64,000 nt of DNA from Rothia similimucilaginosa (GTDB lineage: Bacteria; Actinomycetota; Actinomycetes; Actinomycetales; Micrococcaceae), in contig NZ_JAOVAM010000004.1 of the NCBI RefSeq assembly GCF_029850875.1, positions 1 through 64,000 of the forward strand, read 5' to 3'. Numbering within the stretch: position 1 is the stretch's first letter; each line of letters starts with the position of its first letter. The translations under genes were made by a program, and so were the position numbers. Below, in pieces: positions 8,106 to 17,356 of the stretch. The notes below the pieces were generated by a model that made no database searches, was not told the DNA's origin, and saw only the letters and a list, made by a program, of their open reading frames with translations.

Positions 8106-9467
8106 TTACGGCGGGTAGTCTCCACCGCCGGGGAGCTGTTTCCAATGCCACAGCCAGCCAACCCAGCCCCACTGCGCGCACGCACCTGCCACCAGCAACG
8201 CCCAACGATACGCCCGCGAACGGCTCACCGCCGCCACCACAATCACCAGCGGGAATAACGGCAACAACAGACGGAACGTCGAAGACTGCGGATTCAAAAA
8301 CAGAATCAAATACGCAAAATAGCTCAGACACCACAGGTTCAACGGAGCCGCCAAAACCCTACGTGCCAACGGGCTCAAGCACAGAGCGATAAAGCCCAGA
8401 ATCAGCAGAGTCAGCAGTACCGGAGCTGCATACCCAAAGTACAGGTAACCCTGCGAAAGCCACGGCTGAATCAGCGCCAGATGGGTGCCGCGCCACGCCG
8501 TCTCCGTGGCGGTGTATGCATCCACACGGCCCGTAACCCACCATGCAATCGCAGGCCACACCAGCGCACACGCACACACCACCAGGGCGCTCACCAGCTG
8601 CCCCAGATGACGTACAAACGCCGTGCCCATACTCGACTGGCGGCTTGAACGAACCCAGCACGTAAACCACCACAGACCGGCAGTCGCGCCTAGGGGCACA
8701 CCCACCGGGCGGGACAGGCACGCCAACGCCGCCACAGGAACCAGCAGACCGTAGCGTCCCTGAACCAGGCACAGCAGGGCGCCGGCAAGGAACACCAGAT
8801 TCAGCGACTCCGCATAGGGCACCTGAAGCACCGGCGCAACCGGCAAGAATGACACCAACGCAACAGCCCACTTAGACAGCACAGAAGGCAACTCCTCACT
8901 CTTGAAACCGGTCGCCTTCAACGACGCCTCAAAGAGCAGGTAAATCACCCACGCGGCTGCGAAACCGGCAAGCAGAGCAACAGTCGCCGCCACCGGGTAG
9001 TACCCGATGCCTGTCGCATGGCTAATAGCACCGGAAAGCTGCGGGAAAATCGGATAAAAAGCCCACTGATTCTGCTGAACCACACCCGCTGCATTCACCG
9101 GCAACTCACTCGGGTAGCCCTGTACCGCAATCTGCTCATACCAGCCGGCATCCCAGATACTAATGAACGACAAATAATCCAGGTGCTCACCCCACGGACC
9201 TCGTAGCTGCTGCTGACCGACCACGGCAAACACAATGAAGCCCCACACGCGGGACAGACCATAAATCAGTAGCACCGACAGCCACGCGGGCAGGGCACAC
9301 AGACGCTCCCACACACGGTGCAGGCGCTCACCGGCAGCGGCGTACGCCCAGGTCAGTAGCTGGTCAAAGGACTCACCCTGCTCCGAGGAGGTGCGGGGTG
9401 CCGAGTCAGCGGCAGAGTTAGCGCGGGCAAGCGGAACAGGGCTAGGGTGCTGAGAAGGAACACTCAC
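8106..9467 (-). CDS. PIG-V-like membrane mannosyltransferase (GT-C fold)
   Basis: A 453-residue polytopic membrane protein with about nine or ten hydrophobic helices. After a disordered N-terminus the motif WDAGWYEQIAVQGYP in the first outward loop matches the catalytic-site region of PIG-V-type polyprenyl-phosphate-mannose-dependent transferases; AFYPIFPQL follows. Such enzymes transfer mannose from lipid-linked donors to envelope glycans or proteins; the acceptor here is unknown. The GTG start lies 5 nt behind the upstream small membrane protein gene, so both probably share one mRNA. A multifunctional GT-C enzyme with other sugar specificity cannot be excluded. Confidence 0.8.
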   Translation of the reverse strand: MSVPSQHPSPVPLARANSAADSAPRTSSEQGESFDQLLTWAYAAAGERLHRVWERLCALPAWLSVLLIYGLSRVWGFIVFAVVGQQQLRGPWGEHLDYLSFISIWDAGWYEQIAVQGYPSELPVNAAGVVQQNQWAFYPIFPQLSGAISHATGIGYYPVAATVALLAGFAAAWVIYLLFEASLKATGFKSEELPSVLSKWAVALVSFLPVAPVLQVPYAESLNLVFLAGALLCLVQGRYGLLVPVAALACLSRPVGVPLGATAGLWWFTCWVRSSRQSSMGTAFVRHLGQLVSALVVCACALVWPAIAWWVTGRVDAYTATETAWRGTHLALIQPWLSQGYLYFGYAAPVLLTLLILGFIALCLSPLARRVLAAPLNLWCLSYFAYLILFLNPQSSTFRLLLPLFPLVIVVAAVSRSRAYRWALLVAGACAQWGWVGWLWHWKQLPGGGDYPP

Positions 9468-9472
9468 AGACG

Positions 9473-9898
9473 CTAATTCCCCTCAGCCGGAGTAGCCACC
9501 CGACCGGAGGAAGCCGCCCGGACGTTCTTTCGCTTCTCCACAAGGTTATGCGCGCTCAAGGTGCTCTCCGCATCATCAGCCCGCGGAACCGCGACGCGAC
9601 ACACGGGTTTCTGCTCACCAGCAGTCTCAGCAGCACCCTCAGCGGATTCTGCAGTTGCTTCAGCAGAAGCATCACCGGATGCCGACTCACTCGCAGACGC
9701 CTTTTCGTCCTCGGGATCGCCGAAGAAACGAACCGCAGTAGTCAAATCCTCCACACGGTCGAAAGTACCCAAACCGTCACGGCCCACACCACTAAAGAAT
9801 GCGGCACCGGGCACGGCACGCTCACCGGTGAGCGCCACAACGGAGAGCGCCGCGATGCCCGCAATCAGCAGGGCAAGCAGAATCAGCAGAATGTTCAT
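9473..9898 (-). CDS. small single-pass membrane protein, unknown function
   Basis: A 141-residue protein I do not recognise. Residues 1-25 form one hydrophobic helix (ILLILLALLIAGIAALSVVAL). A short folded-looking part with DRVEDLTTAVRFFGDPEDE (about 45-65) follows, then an Ala/Ser/Glu-rich linker and a basic end with a NLVEKRKNVRAA stretch. The orientation suggests a short cytosolic domain anchored to the membrane. It sits directly upstream of the mannosyltransferase gene with a 5-nt gap, which suggests joint expression but says nothing definite about function. Confidence 0.7.
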   Translation of the reverse strand: MNILLILLALLIAGIAALSVVALTGERAVPGAAFFSGVGRDGLGTFDRVEDLTTAVRFFGDPEDEKASASESASGDASAEATAESAEGAAETAGEQKPVCRVAVPRADDAESTLSAHNLVEKRKNVRAASSGRVATPAEGN

Positions 9899-10002
9899 CT
9901 CAATCTCATATCATGCAGGACCATCAACCCCTGACGGTCACCTAAATTCAAATAGTAGCGTCAGCACCGGCAGAATCAGCGCCGCGACTAGTCCTGTTAT
10001 GT

Positions 10003-11181
10003 CTAATCCTCGTCACGGTCGCTGAGTAGCCAGGCACGCAAATCCGCGTGGCACCGGGTCAGCTGACTAAAGCTCACATGCTCATTATCGGTATGAGCCA
10101 GCAGAGCATCACCGGGGCCGAAGTTTACGGCGGGAATACCGATCTCACTCAGGCGCGCCACGTCCGTCCAACCATACTTCGGCTGCGGCTCCTGCCCCAC
10201 CGCCTCAATCAGGGAAGCTGCCAGCGGGGTGTCCAGGCCGGGGCGAGCTGCCGGGGAAAGATCCACAAAATCCAGCTCGTAACCGGCGAAGACCTCACGC
10301 ACATGGGCGACCGCCTCGTCCAGGTTCTTATCGGGTGCGAACCTGTAGTTCACGTGCATTGCCGCTGCATCAGGAATCACATTACCGGCAACACCGCCAG
10401 AAATCTGCACCGCGTTCAGGCCCTCACGATAATCCAGGCCCTCCACGGCAATAGTTTTCGGATCATAGGAGGCGAGCGCCGCCAATGCCGGTGCCAGGGC
10501 GTGAATCGCGTTCTCGCCGCGCCAAGCGCGTCCCGAGTGGGCGGCAAGGCCGCGGGTGCGCACGAAGAAACGCATGGTGCCGTTACAGCCGCCCTCAATG
10601 GTGCCGTTGGTCGGTTCAAGCAGCACACCGAAGTCTGCGTCAGTGATGAGTTCGCCGTGGTTGCGGATCAGACGTGCCAGGCCGGAGAGTTCGCTGGCAA
10701 CCTCTTCATTGTCGTAGAAGATGTAGGTCAGGTTGTAGTCGGTGTCCTGCACGGTCAGTTCGGCGGCAAGCTTCAGTTGCACCGCCACACCGCCCTTCAT
10801 ATCGGTGGCACCGCGGCCGTAGAGCACGTACCCGTCCTCTTCTTCACGCACCGTGGACGGCACGGTACCCAGGGATCCCTCAACGGTGGGCAGGGGCACG
10901 GTGTCCAGGTGACCGGCAAGGATAATGCGGGTACGCTCGACCTTAGCACCGGGCGGCGGCGGGAATTCAGTGCGGGCAATAATGGCGTCCCCGTCACGAG
11001 TCAGGTGCAGGTGCGGGCAGAACGACAGCGCCGTGTGCACGGCGTCAGCAATTAGCTGCTCGTTGCCGGAAACCGACTCGTAATCCAGCAGGGCACGGGT
11101 CAGCTCGGGCATGGATACGTCCAAGTTCAGGGGCGGAGCCGGAACCGAGTGATGCTCAGAAATATTCGGGGAAACGCTCAT
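10003..11181 (-). CDS. dapE: succinyl-diaminopimelate desuccinylase
   Basis: A 392-residue M20-family zinc hydrolase that removes succinate from N-succinyl-LL-diaminopimelate in the lysine/peptidoglycan pathway. Metal and catalytic motifs are present: [20 protein letters not shown] and YDNEEVASE, and a late His region ([11 protein letters not shown]). A central dimerisation domain occupies about 190-290. The ATG at 11181 lies 6 nt after TAAGGT. It is transcribed divergently from dapD across a 98-nt shared promoter region, so two steps of the same pathway are expressed from one spot. Confidence 0.95.
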   Translation of the reverse strand: MSVSPNISEHHSVPAPPLNLDVSMPELTRALLDYESVSGNEQLIADAVHTALSFCPHLHLTRDGDAIIARTEFPPPPGAKVERTRIILAGHLDTVPLPTVEGSLGTVPSTVREEEDGYVLYGRGATDMKGGVAVQLKLAAELTVQDTDYNLTYIFYDNEEVASELSGLARLIRNHGELITDADFGVLLEPTNGTIEGGCNGTMRFFVRTRGLAAHSGRAWRGENAIHALAPALAALASYDPKTIAVEGLDYREGLNAVQISGGVAGNVIPDAAAMHVNYRFAPDKNLDEAVAHVREVFAGYELDFVDLSPAARPGLDTPLAASLIEAVGQEPQPKYGWTDVARLSEIGIPAVNFGPGDALLAHTDNEHVSFSQLTRCHADLRAWLLSDRDED

Positions 11182-11187
11182 CCTTCC

Positions 11188-11193
11188 ACCTTA
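11188..11193 (-). promoter_or_regulatory. -10 box, leaderless start of dapE
   Basis: TAAGGT on the minus strand ends 6 nt before the dapE ATG. Confidence 0.45.
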
Positions 11194-11241
11194 CAGGTTC
11201 CCCCGCGCACACAGCGCCCATATCGAAGATATGGGACGCTC

Positions 11242-11272
11242 TTGAAGGGACACCAATCCCCAAAACTATAAT
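11242..11272 (+). promoter_or_regulatory. dapD promoter with perfect TATAAT
   Basis: TTGAAG (11242-11247) and a perfect TATAAT (11267-11272) are separated by 19 nt; ATG at 11280 follows after 7 nt. An in-frame ATG at 11271 lies partly inside the -10 box and cannot be in the transcript, so it decides the start. Confidence 0.7.
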
Positions 11273-11279
11273 GGACGGT

Positions 11280-12236
11280 ATGTCTGAAAACACTCCCCGT
11301 TATGCCTCCGGCGTTGCACTGGTTAATGTTGTTATCTCTGGCGAGCACGCCGGCACCGTCCTGGATGCTTGGTTCCCCGCCCCCTCCCTCACCCAGACTC
11401 CTGACCTGTCCATCGCGGACGAGCTAGAGGAGCTGGCCGCTGAGCACCCGGCACGCAATGCTCGCACCGAGGTACGCACTGCCTCCATTAACCTGGATGA
11501 GGCACCCGAAGACGCAGTTGACGCATACCTGCGTCTGCACCTGCTCTCGCACACCCTGGTTCGCCCCAACGAGCTGAACCTGGACGGCTTGTTCGGTACC
11601 CTGGCGAATGTTGCCTGGACCAACCACGGCCCGGTGCTTGCCGCCGAGTTCCAGAAGCTTGCGATTGGTCTGCGCAAGCTGGGCCACCTGAGTGTGAGCC
11701 ACATTGATAAGTTCCCTCGCCTGGTGGATTACGTGGTTCCCGCCGGTGTACGTATTGGTGACGGTGACCGCCTACGCCTGGGTGCGCACCTGGCGTCCGG
11801 CACGACCGTGATGCACGAGGGCTTCGTGAACTTCAACGCCGGTACCCTGGGCACCTCCATGGTTGAGGGCCGTATTTCTCAGGGGGTTGTGGTGGGTGAC
11901 GGCTCGGATGTGGGTGGCGGCGCCTCGACGATGGGCACACTCTCCGGTGGAGGTACTCAGCGCGTGTCTATTGGTGAGCGTTCCCTGTTGGGTGCGGAGT
12001 CCGGTATCGGTATTGCCCTGGGCGATGACTGTGTGGTTGAGGCTGGCCTGTACGTGACCGCTGGTTCGCGCGTGAGCGTTCTGCTGCCCGGTCAGGAGGC
12101 GCGCGTGGTGAAGGCTGCGGAGCTGTCCGGTGTGTCGAACCTGCTGTTCCGCCGCAATTCGGTCAGCGGCGCGATCGAGGTTCTGCCGCGTGCTAAGAAC
12201 ACCGTGGAGCTGAACGAGGCACTGCACCTGAACTAG
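11280..12236 (+). CDS. dapD: tetrahydrodipicolinate N-succinyltransferase
   Basis: A 318-residue acyltransferase that transfers succinyl from succinyl-CoA to tetrahydrodipicolinate, before DapC and DapE in the diaminopimelate pathway. The N-terminal and middle domains match the actinobacterial DapD type; from about residue 160 a left-handed beta-helix of hexapeptide repeats is seen ([69 protein letters not shown]). Expected to be a trimer. The start at 11280 is set by the TATAAT box that overlaps the alternative ATG at 11271. It ends inside a 16-bp tandem repeat and before a strong terminator. Confidence 0.95.
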   Translation: MSENTPRYASGVALVNVVISGEHAGTVLDAWFPAPSLTQTPDLSIADELEELAAEHPARNARTEVRTASINLDEAPEDAVDAYLRLHLLSHTLVRPNELNLDGLFGTLANVAWTNHGPVLAAEFQKLAIGLRKLGHLSVSHIDKFPRLVDYVVPAGVRIGDGDRLRLGAHLASGTTVMHEGFVNFNAGTLGTSMVEGRISQGVVVGDGSDVGGGASTMGTLSGGGTQRVSIGERSLLGAESGIGIALGDDCVVEAGLYVTAGSRVSVLLPGQEARVVKAAELSGVSNLLFRRNSVSGAIEVLPRAKNTVELNEALHLN

Positions 12237-12287
12237 TCTGCACCTGGACTAGTCTGTACCTGGACTAGTCTGTACCTGGAATAGTAC
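12228..12287. repeat. 16-bp tandem repeat spanning the dapD stop codon
   Basis: Unit CTGGACTAGTCTGTAC. Copies: 12228-12243 (two changes), 12244-12259, 12260-12275, and a partial 12276-12287. The first copy contains the last codons and stop of dapD; each copy carries a TAG. Confidence 0.85.
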
Positions 12288-12306
12288 GGGTCCGCCCGTG
12301 AACTTT

Positions 12307-12342
12307 GGGGTCGGGATGTGTGAATCATCCCGGCCCCTTTTT
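12307..12342 (+). terminator. terminator after dapD
   Basis: 12-bp stem GGGGTCGGGATG/CATCCCGGCCCC with a 7-nt loop, then TTTTT. Strong rho-independent terminator. Confidence 0.88.
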
Positions 12343-12512
12343 CTCTGCCCGGTGCTCCCCTTTTTCGCCGCTCTCACAGGCTGGGAGCAGATCCATTGCG
12401 GTTACGATGACCATTTTCGGGGCGGGATGCGCGGGCTTTCGCTAGGCTGGTAGTATCGGGTACAGCCCACCCGCCATTGCAGGCGATAGGTACCGTTCAG
12501 AGAGGAGCCCCC

Positions 12513-13428
12513 ATGTCCGAGTCAGCAGCGTCCGAATCAGTAGCATCCGAATCAGCAGCATCCGCGCCTGCGATGAGCGACACCTACCGGCACTTTACGC
12601 GCCTCTTCCCCTACCTGCACGAGCGTATTGCGGTGGGCGCTGCGGCTACTGATGCCATGGCCCGTTACGATGAGCTGGCTAAGCTGGGACGTGCGGAGGG
12701 GTTCGCCCCCCTTCTTCCTGAACCTGAATGATACGGTGCTTGAAAGCATGGTCATTGCGGTGTCCCTTGAACACGACATCATTGACGATGTTGAGACGCT
12801 GACCCCGGAGCAGGTGAGTGCCTACACTCGTGCTGTTCTGCAGCGTTACCGTACCGCCCGGGGTGGCGCCTCCGCCGAAGAGTATGGCAGCGCCGCCATT
12901 GCCCAACAGCTGCGCAGGGTTGTCGATGACGGCGAAGATACTAACGAGGACAACTCGGACGAGTTCAACCTCAATGAGTTTGTTGACGAGTTTATGAGCT
13001 CCGATTTTCTGCCCGATGAGGAGCCTGAAGATGAGGCCCCGACTCTTTCTGCTCTGCTCTGCTACGAGCTCCTGGATGAGGAGGAGCAAGGCGAGATGCT
13101 CCTGTTGCAGATTCCGACCGATGACCCCGCCGACATTCCCGCGTACTTGCCCTTTGGCGGCTGGAATGACTGCCCGGACGCTGAAACGCAGCTGGCGTTC
13201 ACCCACTATTGGCGTGAAAAGTATGGTGCAATCCCGGCGGCTCTTGACGGTGCTAATTGTCTGGAATTTCTGGTGGAACGCCCCGTGGCAGACCCGCTGG
13301 AGGCGAAGAAGGTGGCGGTCGAGCAAATCGCGTTCTGTTCGGATCTTCCGTTCCAGGTGTTTGAAGATTTTGAGCCGCTGACGGAGTTTATTCACCAGAG
13401 CCGCCAGTGGTATTTCTGGTGGGATTAG
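12513..13428 (+). pseudogene. DUF4253 protein interrupted by a +1 frameshift
   Basis: Two overlapping open frames make one protein if one C is removed from the C6 run at 12706-12711. Upstream frame (12513-12731): MSESAASESV leader, then YDELAKLGRAEGFAP. Downstream frame (last codon 13428): FFLNLNDTVLES, an acidic middle, then the DUF4253 signature FGGWNDCPD, HYWREKYGAIPAALDG and the C-terminal WYFWWD. The joined protein would be about 304 residues, normal for the family, whose function is unknown. The ATG at 12513 has GAGGAG 5 nt upstream. The downstream part could restart at ATG 12748. Cause may be a sequencing error, a recent mutation, or slippage-based phase variation. Confidence 0.75.
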
Positions 13429-13609
13429 AGGTCGGCTCAGAAATCAGCTGAGAGTCGGGTTCAGACGCTGTGTGAAGGCGAGCGTCGACACATCTAAATA
13501 ACGCCTCCTACATGCTCACACCAGCGTGCACAAGCGCACAGTGTCCCGCAGTACTTACACATCGTGTGCGGCTGTACTATTAGATACAGCTCAACAGCTT
13601 TTGTCCCCC

Positions 13610-13631
13610 ATCCGGAGCAATTGTTCCGGAT
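13610..13631. repeat. 22-bp imperfect palindrome in the galE leader
   Basis: ATCCGGAGCAATTGTTCCGGAT (two central mismatches) ends 22 nt before the galE ATG. It could be an operator or an mRNA hairpin. Confidence 0.45.
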
Positions 13632-13653
13632 ATATAAAGCCCGAAAGGACATC

Positions 13654-14667
13654 ATGAAGGTACTCGTTACCGGCGGCGCCGGCTACATCGGCTCCCACAC
13701 TGTACTTGAACTGCTCAAGGCAGGTCACGACGTCGTCGTCATGGATAACCTCGCAAACTCTTCCGAGGAGTCCCTCAAGCGTGTCGCTGAACTCGCTGGC
13801 CGCGCCCCCGAGTTCCATAAGGTTGACCTGCTCGACTTTGAAGGCATGAAGGCTCTCTTCAAGCAGGTTCGCCCCGACGCTGTGATTCACTTTGCGGGTC
13901 TGAAGGCTGTGGGTGAGTCCGCAGAGAAGCCGCTGTGGTACTACCAGACCAATGTGGCTGGCACCCTGAACCTGCTGTACGCAATGGATGAGGCTGACTG
14001 CCACTCCATCGTGTTCTCCTCCTCCGCTACCGTGTACGGCGAGCCGGAGTCCATGCCTCTGATTGAGAAGATGAACATGGATGCGCAGTCCTGCTACGGC
14101 CGCACCAAGGAGCACATCGAGGATATGTTGGTCGACCTGGCTGCTTCTGACCCCAAGTGGAACATTGCTCTGCTACGTTATTTCAACCCCGTTGGTGCGC
14201 ACGAGTCCGGCCGTATTGGGGAGGACCCGGCTGGTATCCCGAACAACCTGGTGCCCTTCATCGCGCAGGTTGCTGTGGGTCGCCGCGAGCACCTGAACGT
14301 CTTCGGTAACGACTACCCGACCGTTGACGGTACCGGCGTGCGTGATTACATTCACGTGGTTGACCTGGCTGACGGCCACTTGAAGGCGCTGAACTACATT
14401 ACTGAGCACTGCGGCCTGCACACCTGGAACCTGGGTACCGGTAACGGCTACTCGGTTCTGCAGGTTCTGCACGCGTTCGAGGAGGCGTGCGGTAAGGAGC
14501 TGCCGTACAAGATTGTGGATCGTCGCCCCGGTGACGTTGCGGTCTCTTACGCTGATCCTTCCTCTGCTCTGGCGGATCTGGGTTGGAGCGCTAGCCGCGA
14601 CATTAAGACCATGGTTCGCGACCACTGGAACTGGCAGAAGAACAACCCCAACGGTTACGAGGCCTAA
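13654..14667 (+). CDS. galE: UDP-glucose 4-epimerase
   Basis: A 337-residue NAD-dependent short-chain dehydrogenase family enzyme that interconverts UDP-glucose and UDP-galactose. The Rossmann motif GGAGYIGSH is at residues 7-15, SSSATVYGEP carries the catalytic Ser region, and CYGRTK holds the Tyr-x3-Lys pair. The substrate domain contains the usual RYFNPVGAH and GTGVRDYIHVVDLADGH segments. Start at 13654 is supported by AAAGGAC upstream and by family length; an upstream in-frame start is not. It is followed by its own terminator. Works with galU (59.9 kb) in nucleotide-sugar supply. Confidence 0.95.
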   Translation: MKVLVTGGAGYIGSHTVLELLKAGHDVVVMDNLANSSEESLKRVAELAGRAPEFHKVDLLDFEGMKALFKQVRPDAVIHFAGLKAVGESAEKPLWYYQTNVAGTLNLLYAMDEADCHSIVFSSSATVYGEPESMPLIEKMNMDAQSCYGRTKEHIEDMLVDLAASDPKWNIALLRYFNPVGAHESGRIGEDPAGIPNNLVPFIAQVAVGRREHLNVFGNDYPTVDGTGVRDYIHVVDLADGHLKALNYITEHCGLHTWNLGTGNGYSVLQVLHAFEEACGKELPYKIVDRRPGDVAVSYADPSSALADLGWSASRDIKTMVRDHWNWQKNNPNGYEA

Positions 14668-14699
14668 GCTGTTTTAGCCCCTTGTGAGGGGTGTTGAAG

Positions 14700-14738
14700 A
14701 GTGCCCGATAGGTGTTATCTCACCTGTCGGGCACTTTT
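14700..14738 (+). terminator. terminator after galE
   Basis: 15-bp stem AGTGCCCGATAGGTG/CACCTGTCGGGCACT (one G-U) with a 6-nt loop and TTTTG tail. Confidence 0.88.
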
Positions 14739-15041
14739 GTGCGCTTTTTTCGAAATTTTTGCCAGCTTGTGACGCATACCCTGGAAACAGTTGACAAGTC
14801 GTGGGAGAAAACGGAAAGGTGAAGCATTCCCCCTAGTCAGAGCCCTTTACATAGATGAGGTGTTTTTCACCCATATTTTTACGTCAAAAATACTATAACT
14901 ATGCATTAGGGCTTAAAAATTCACATAACTTACACAGTAAAGCGAATATTTTACACACACGTTACCTGATGAGGCGTAATCTAAAATCTCAGCATATACA
15001 CAACCCACATCATAGATGCACCTCACATGAAAGGGTTCATG
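14739..15041 (+). promoter_or_regulatory. AT-rich leader of the amino acid ABC operon
   Basis: No gene seen. TTGACA stands at 14791-14796 without a clear -10; TACTATAACT (14891-14900) and TAATCT (14977-14982) are further -10 candidates. The stretch from 14840 is clearly richer in A/T than its neighbours and the likely place of the importer's promoter and operators. Confidence 0.4.
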
Positions 15042-15806
15042 ATGTCCGCACAGACAACTCCCGTAGAGCAAAAAAACCTCATCGAAATTGCTGATGTCAA
15101 CAAATACTACGGCACCAATCATGTTCTGAAAAACATCAACCTTTCCGTAGGCAAGGGCGAAGTTGTCATCCTTCTCGGCCCCTCTGGTTCCGGCAAGTCA
15201 ACTCTCTGCCGAACCATTAACCGCCTCGAAACTATCACCAGCGGATCCATCACGATTGATGGCGAAGAGCTCCCCGCAGAAGGCCGAGCCCTCGCGAGGC
15301 TCCGCGCCGAAGTAGGTATGGTTTTCCAGTCCTACAACCTTTTCGCTCACAAGACCATTCTTGATAACGTAACCCTTGGACCTCGCCGAATCCGCAAAAT
15401 GTCCAAGTCAGACGCAGAAGCAGAAGCTATGAAGCTACTCGCAAAGGTTGGTGTGGATTCCCAGGCACATAAAATGCCCGCAGAGCTTTCCGGTGGTCAG
15501 CAACAGCGCGTCGCTATCGCCCGCGCCCTCGCTATGAAGCCCAAGGTCATGCTCTTTGACGAACCCACCAGTGCACTTGACCCCGAAATGGTCAACGAAG
15601 TGCTCGACACCATGGTCTCCCTCGCAAAGGAAGGCATGACCATGATTGTTGTAACCCACGAAATGGGCTTTGCCCGTAAGGCGGCAGACCGCATCGTCTT
15701 CCTTGCCGACGGGGAGATAATCGAAGAAGCACACCCGGACGAGTTCTTCACTAACCCGAAGAGCGAGCGCGCCAAGGACTTCCTCTCCAAGATCATCAAC
15801 CACTAA
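15042..15806 (+). CDS. gluA: glutamate-type ABC importer, ATPase
   Basis: A 254-residue ATPase of a polar amino acid uptake (PAAT) transporter. Walker [10 protein letters not shown], signature [12 protein letters not shown], Walker [13 protein letters not shown] and the switch His in VVTHEMGF are all present. Gene order ATPase, binding protein, permease, permease equals the gluABCD arrangement of actinobacteria; the substrate (glutamate or another polar amino acid) is inferred. The ATG at 15042 is chosen because AAAGGG lies 6 nt before it; ATGs at 15039 and 15027 are in frame but less well placed. Confidence 0.92.
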   Translation: MSAQTTPVEQKNLIEIADVNKYYGTNHVLKNINLSVGKGEVVILLGPSGSGKSTLCRTINRLETITSGSITIDGEELPAEGRALARLRAEVGMVFQSYNLFAHKTILDNVTLGPRRIRKMSKSDAEAEAMKLLAKVGVDSQAHKMPAELSGGQQQRVAIARALAMKPKVMLFDEPTSALDPEMVNEVLDTMVSLAKEGMTMIVVTHEMGFARKAADRIVFLADGEIIEEAHPDEFFTNPKSERAKDFLSKIINH

Positions 15807-15821
15807 AGCGGAGGGCCCGAC

Positions 15822-16652
15822 ATGCAAAAATATTCACGCAAGCTCGCAGCACTCGCCGCGGCATCATCCCTCGCTCTAACCGGCGTCCTCACCGGATGTT
15901 CCAGCGCAGACAGCGGCAATAAGATCCGCATCGGCATTAAAGTAGACCAGCCCGGCCTCGGTTATCAGGACGGCAACACCTACACCGGCTTCGACGTGGA
16001 GGTAGCGCGCTACGTCGCCGGTAAGCTTGGATACTCCGAAAGCCAGATTGAATTCGTCGAGTCTCCAGCGTCTAACCGCGAAAATATGCTCAATACCGGC
16101 CAGGTAGACATGATTTTTGCGACCTACTCTATCTCTGAGAGCCGCAAGAAGACCGTAGACTTCGCAGGTCCCTACTACACTGCCGGTCAGGATTTGCTGG
16201 TTCGTGTCGATAACAATGACATCCACGGACCGGATGATTTGAACGGAAAGAACCTCTGTTCTGTAACCGGTTCTACGAGCGCCAAAAAAGTCCAGGACAA
16301 ATTCGCCAAGAATGTGAACCTGGTCAAGCAGAATAGCTACTCCGACTGTGTGGTTGCCCTCAATGGTGGCGTGGTAGATGCCGTCACCACCGACGACATT
16401 ACCCTCGCCGGTCTAGCAGCAACCAAGGCAAACAAGGGCAAGCTAAAAGTGGTCGGCTCCCCCTTTACCGCTGAACGCTACGGTGTGGGTCTGCCCAAGG
16501 GGACCGACAAATGTGAAGCTGTGAATAATGCCATCAACGAAATGGTAGCTGACGGTACCTGGGAGAAACTCATCACCAAGTACACCGAAGACACCGGCTA
16601 CCACTACAACACGGAAACCAACCCACCGCACCTGGGCACCTCCTGCGCCTAG
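15822..16652 (+). CDS. gluB: glutamate-type ABC importer, binding lipoprotein
   Basis: A 276-residue extracytoplasmic solute-binding protein, family 3. The signal peptide ends in the lipobox LTGC (Cys26). The two-lobed domain has the family's opening YQDGNTYTGFDVEVARYVAG, the ligand-site segment ATYSISESRKKTVDFAGPYY and a GSTSAKKVQ loop. It captures the amino acid outside the membrane and passes it to the two permeases. GGAGGG precedes the ATG; 15 nt separate it from the ATPase gene. Confidence 0.92.
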   Translation: MQKYSRKLAALAAASSLALTGVLTGCSSADSGNKIRIGIKVDQPGLGYQDGNTYTGFDVEVARYVAGKLGYSESQIEFVESPASNRENMLNTGQVDMIFATYSISESRKKTVDFAGPYYTAGQDLLVRVDNNDIHGPDDLNGKNLCSVTGSTSAKKVQDKFAKNVNLVKQNSYSDCVVALNGGVVDAVTTDDITLAGLAATKANKGKLKVVGSPFTAERYGVGLPKGTDKCEAVNNAINEMVADGTWEKLITKYTEDTGYHYNTETNPPHLGTSCA

Positions 16653-16672
16653 GCCTCTAGAGAGGTTCACGA

Positions 16673-17356
16673 ATGTCATTCTTTGACCAACTCGGCGCTC
16701 TCCTGTCCAAGTACGATGTGGTTGGCGCCTTCATGACCAATATTCAGCTGACTTTCTGGGCGGCTATTGGATCGTTCGTCCTCGGTACCGTGCTGGCGCT
16801 CATGCGCATCAGCCCCGTCCCGTCCCTGCGCTGGGCGGGCACCGCCTACGTACACACTGTCCGTAATACTCCGCTCACCATCATGATGACTTTCGCCATT
16901 CTGGGTGTATGGACGCAGTTCCAGCTCTCCTTCTCACACGATTTCGACACGAACTTCTTCGTGTACGCGGTCATTGCCCTGTCAATCTACCATTCAGCAT
17001 TTATCTGCGAGGCAATCCGTTCGGGTGTAAACACCGTGCCGAAGGGTCAAGCAGAAGCAGCCCGCGCTATCGGCCTGGGTTTCTTCGATACCGCCCGCCT
17101 GGTGATTTTCCCTCAGGCTCTACGCGGTGCCATTACCCCGCTTGGTAATACCCTAATTGCGTTGACGAAGAACAGCACTGTCGCCTCGGTCGCGTCGGTG
17201 GCTGAAGCCTCCGGGCTAATGAAAACCATGATTGAGTTCGATGCGAACATGGTGCTCGCTATCTTTATTATGTTTGCGATAGGCTTCGTCATCATTGTTG
17301 TTCCCATTGGTGCATTGACCACCTGGTCATCCCGTAAGCTGGCGGTGAAGAGATGA
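16673..17356 (+). CDS. gluC: glutamate-type ABC importer, permease 1
   Basis: A 227-residue inner-membrane permease of the HisM/GluC type with five predicted helices. The EAA loop that docks the ATPase is visible around GQAEAARAIGLGFFDTARLVIFPQALRGAITPLGN. RBS AGAGAGG stands before the ATG. Its stop overlaps the next start in an ATGA, so the two permeases are translated together and presumably form a heterodimer. Confidence 0.92.
   Translation: MSFFDQLGALLSKYDVVGAFMTNIQLTFWAAIGSFVLGTVLALMRISPVPSLRWAGTAYVHTVRNTPLTIMMTFAILGVWTQFQLSFSHDFDTNFFVYAVIALSIYHSAFICEAIRSGVNTVPKGQAEAARAIGLGFFDTARLVIFPQALRGAITPLGNTLIALTKNSTVASVASVAEASGLMKTMIEFDANMVLAIFIMFAIGFVIIVVPIGALTTWSSRKLAVKR

Noticed and set aside
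14700-15041. Possible riboswitch upstream of the amino acid ABC operon
   Set aside because: After the galE terminator only A/T-rich sequence with weak pairing is seen; no known aptamer core recognised.
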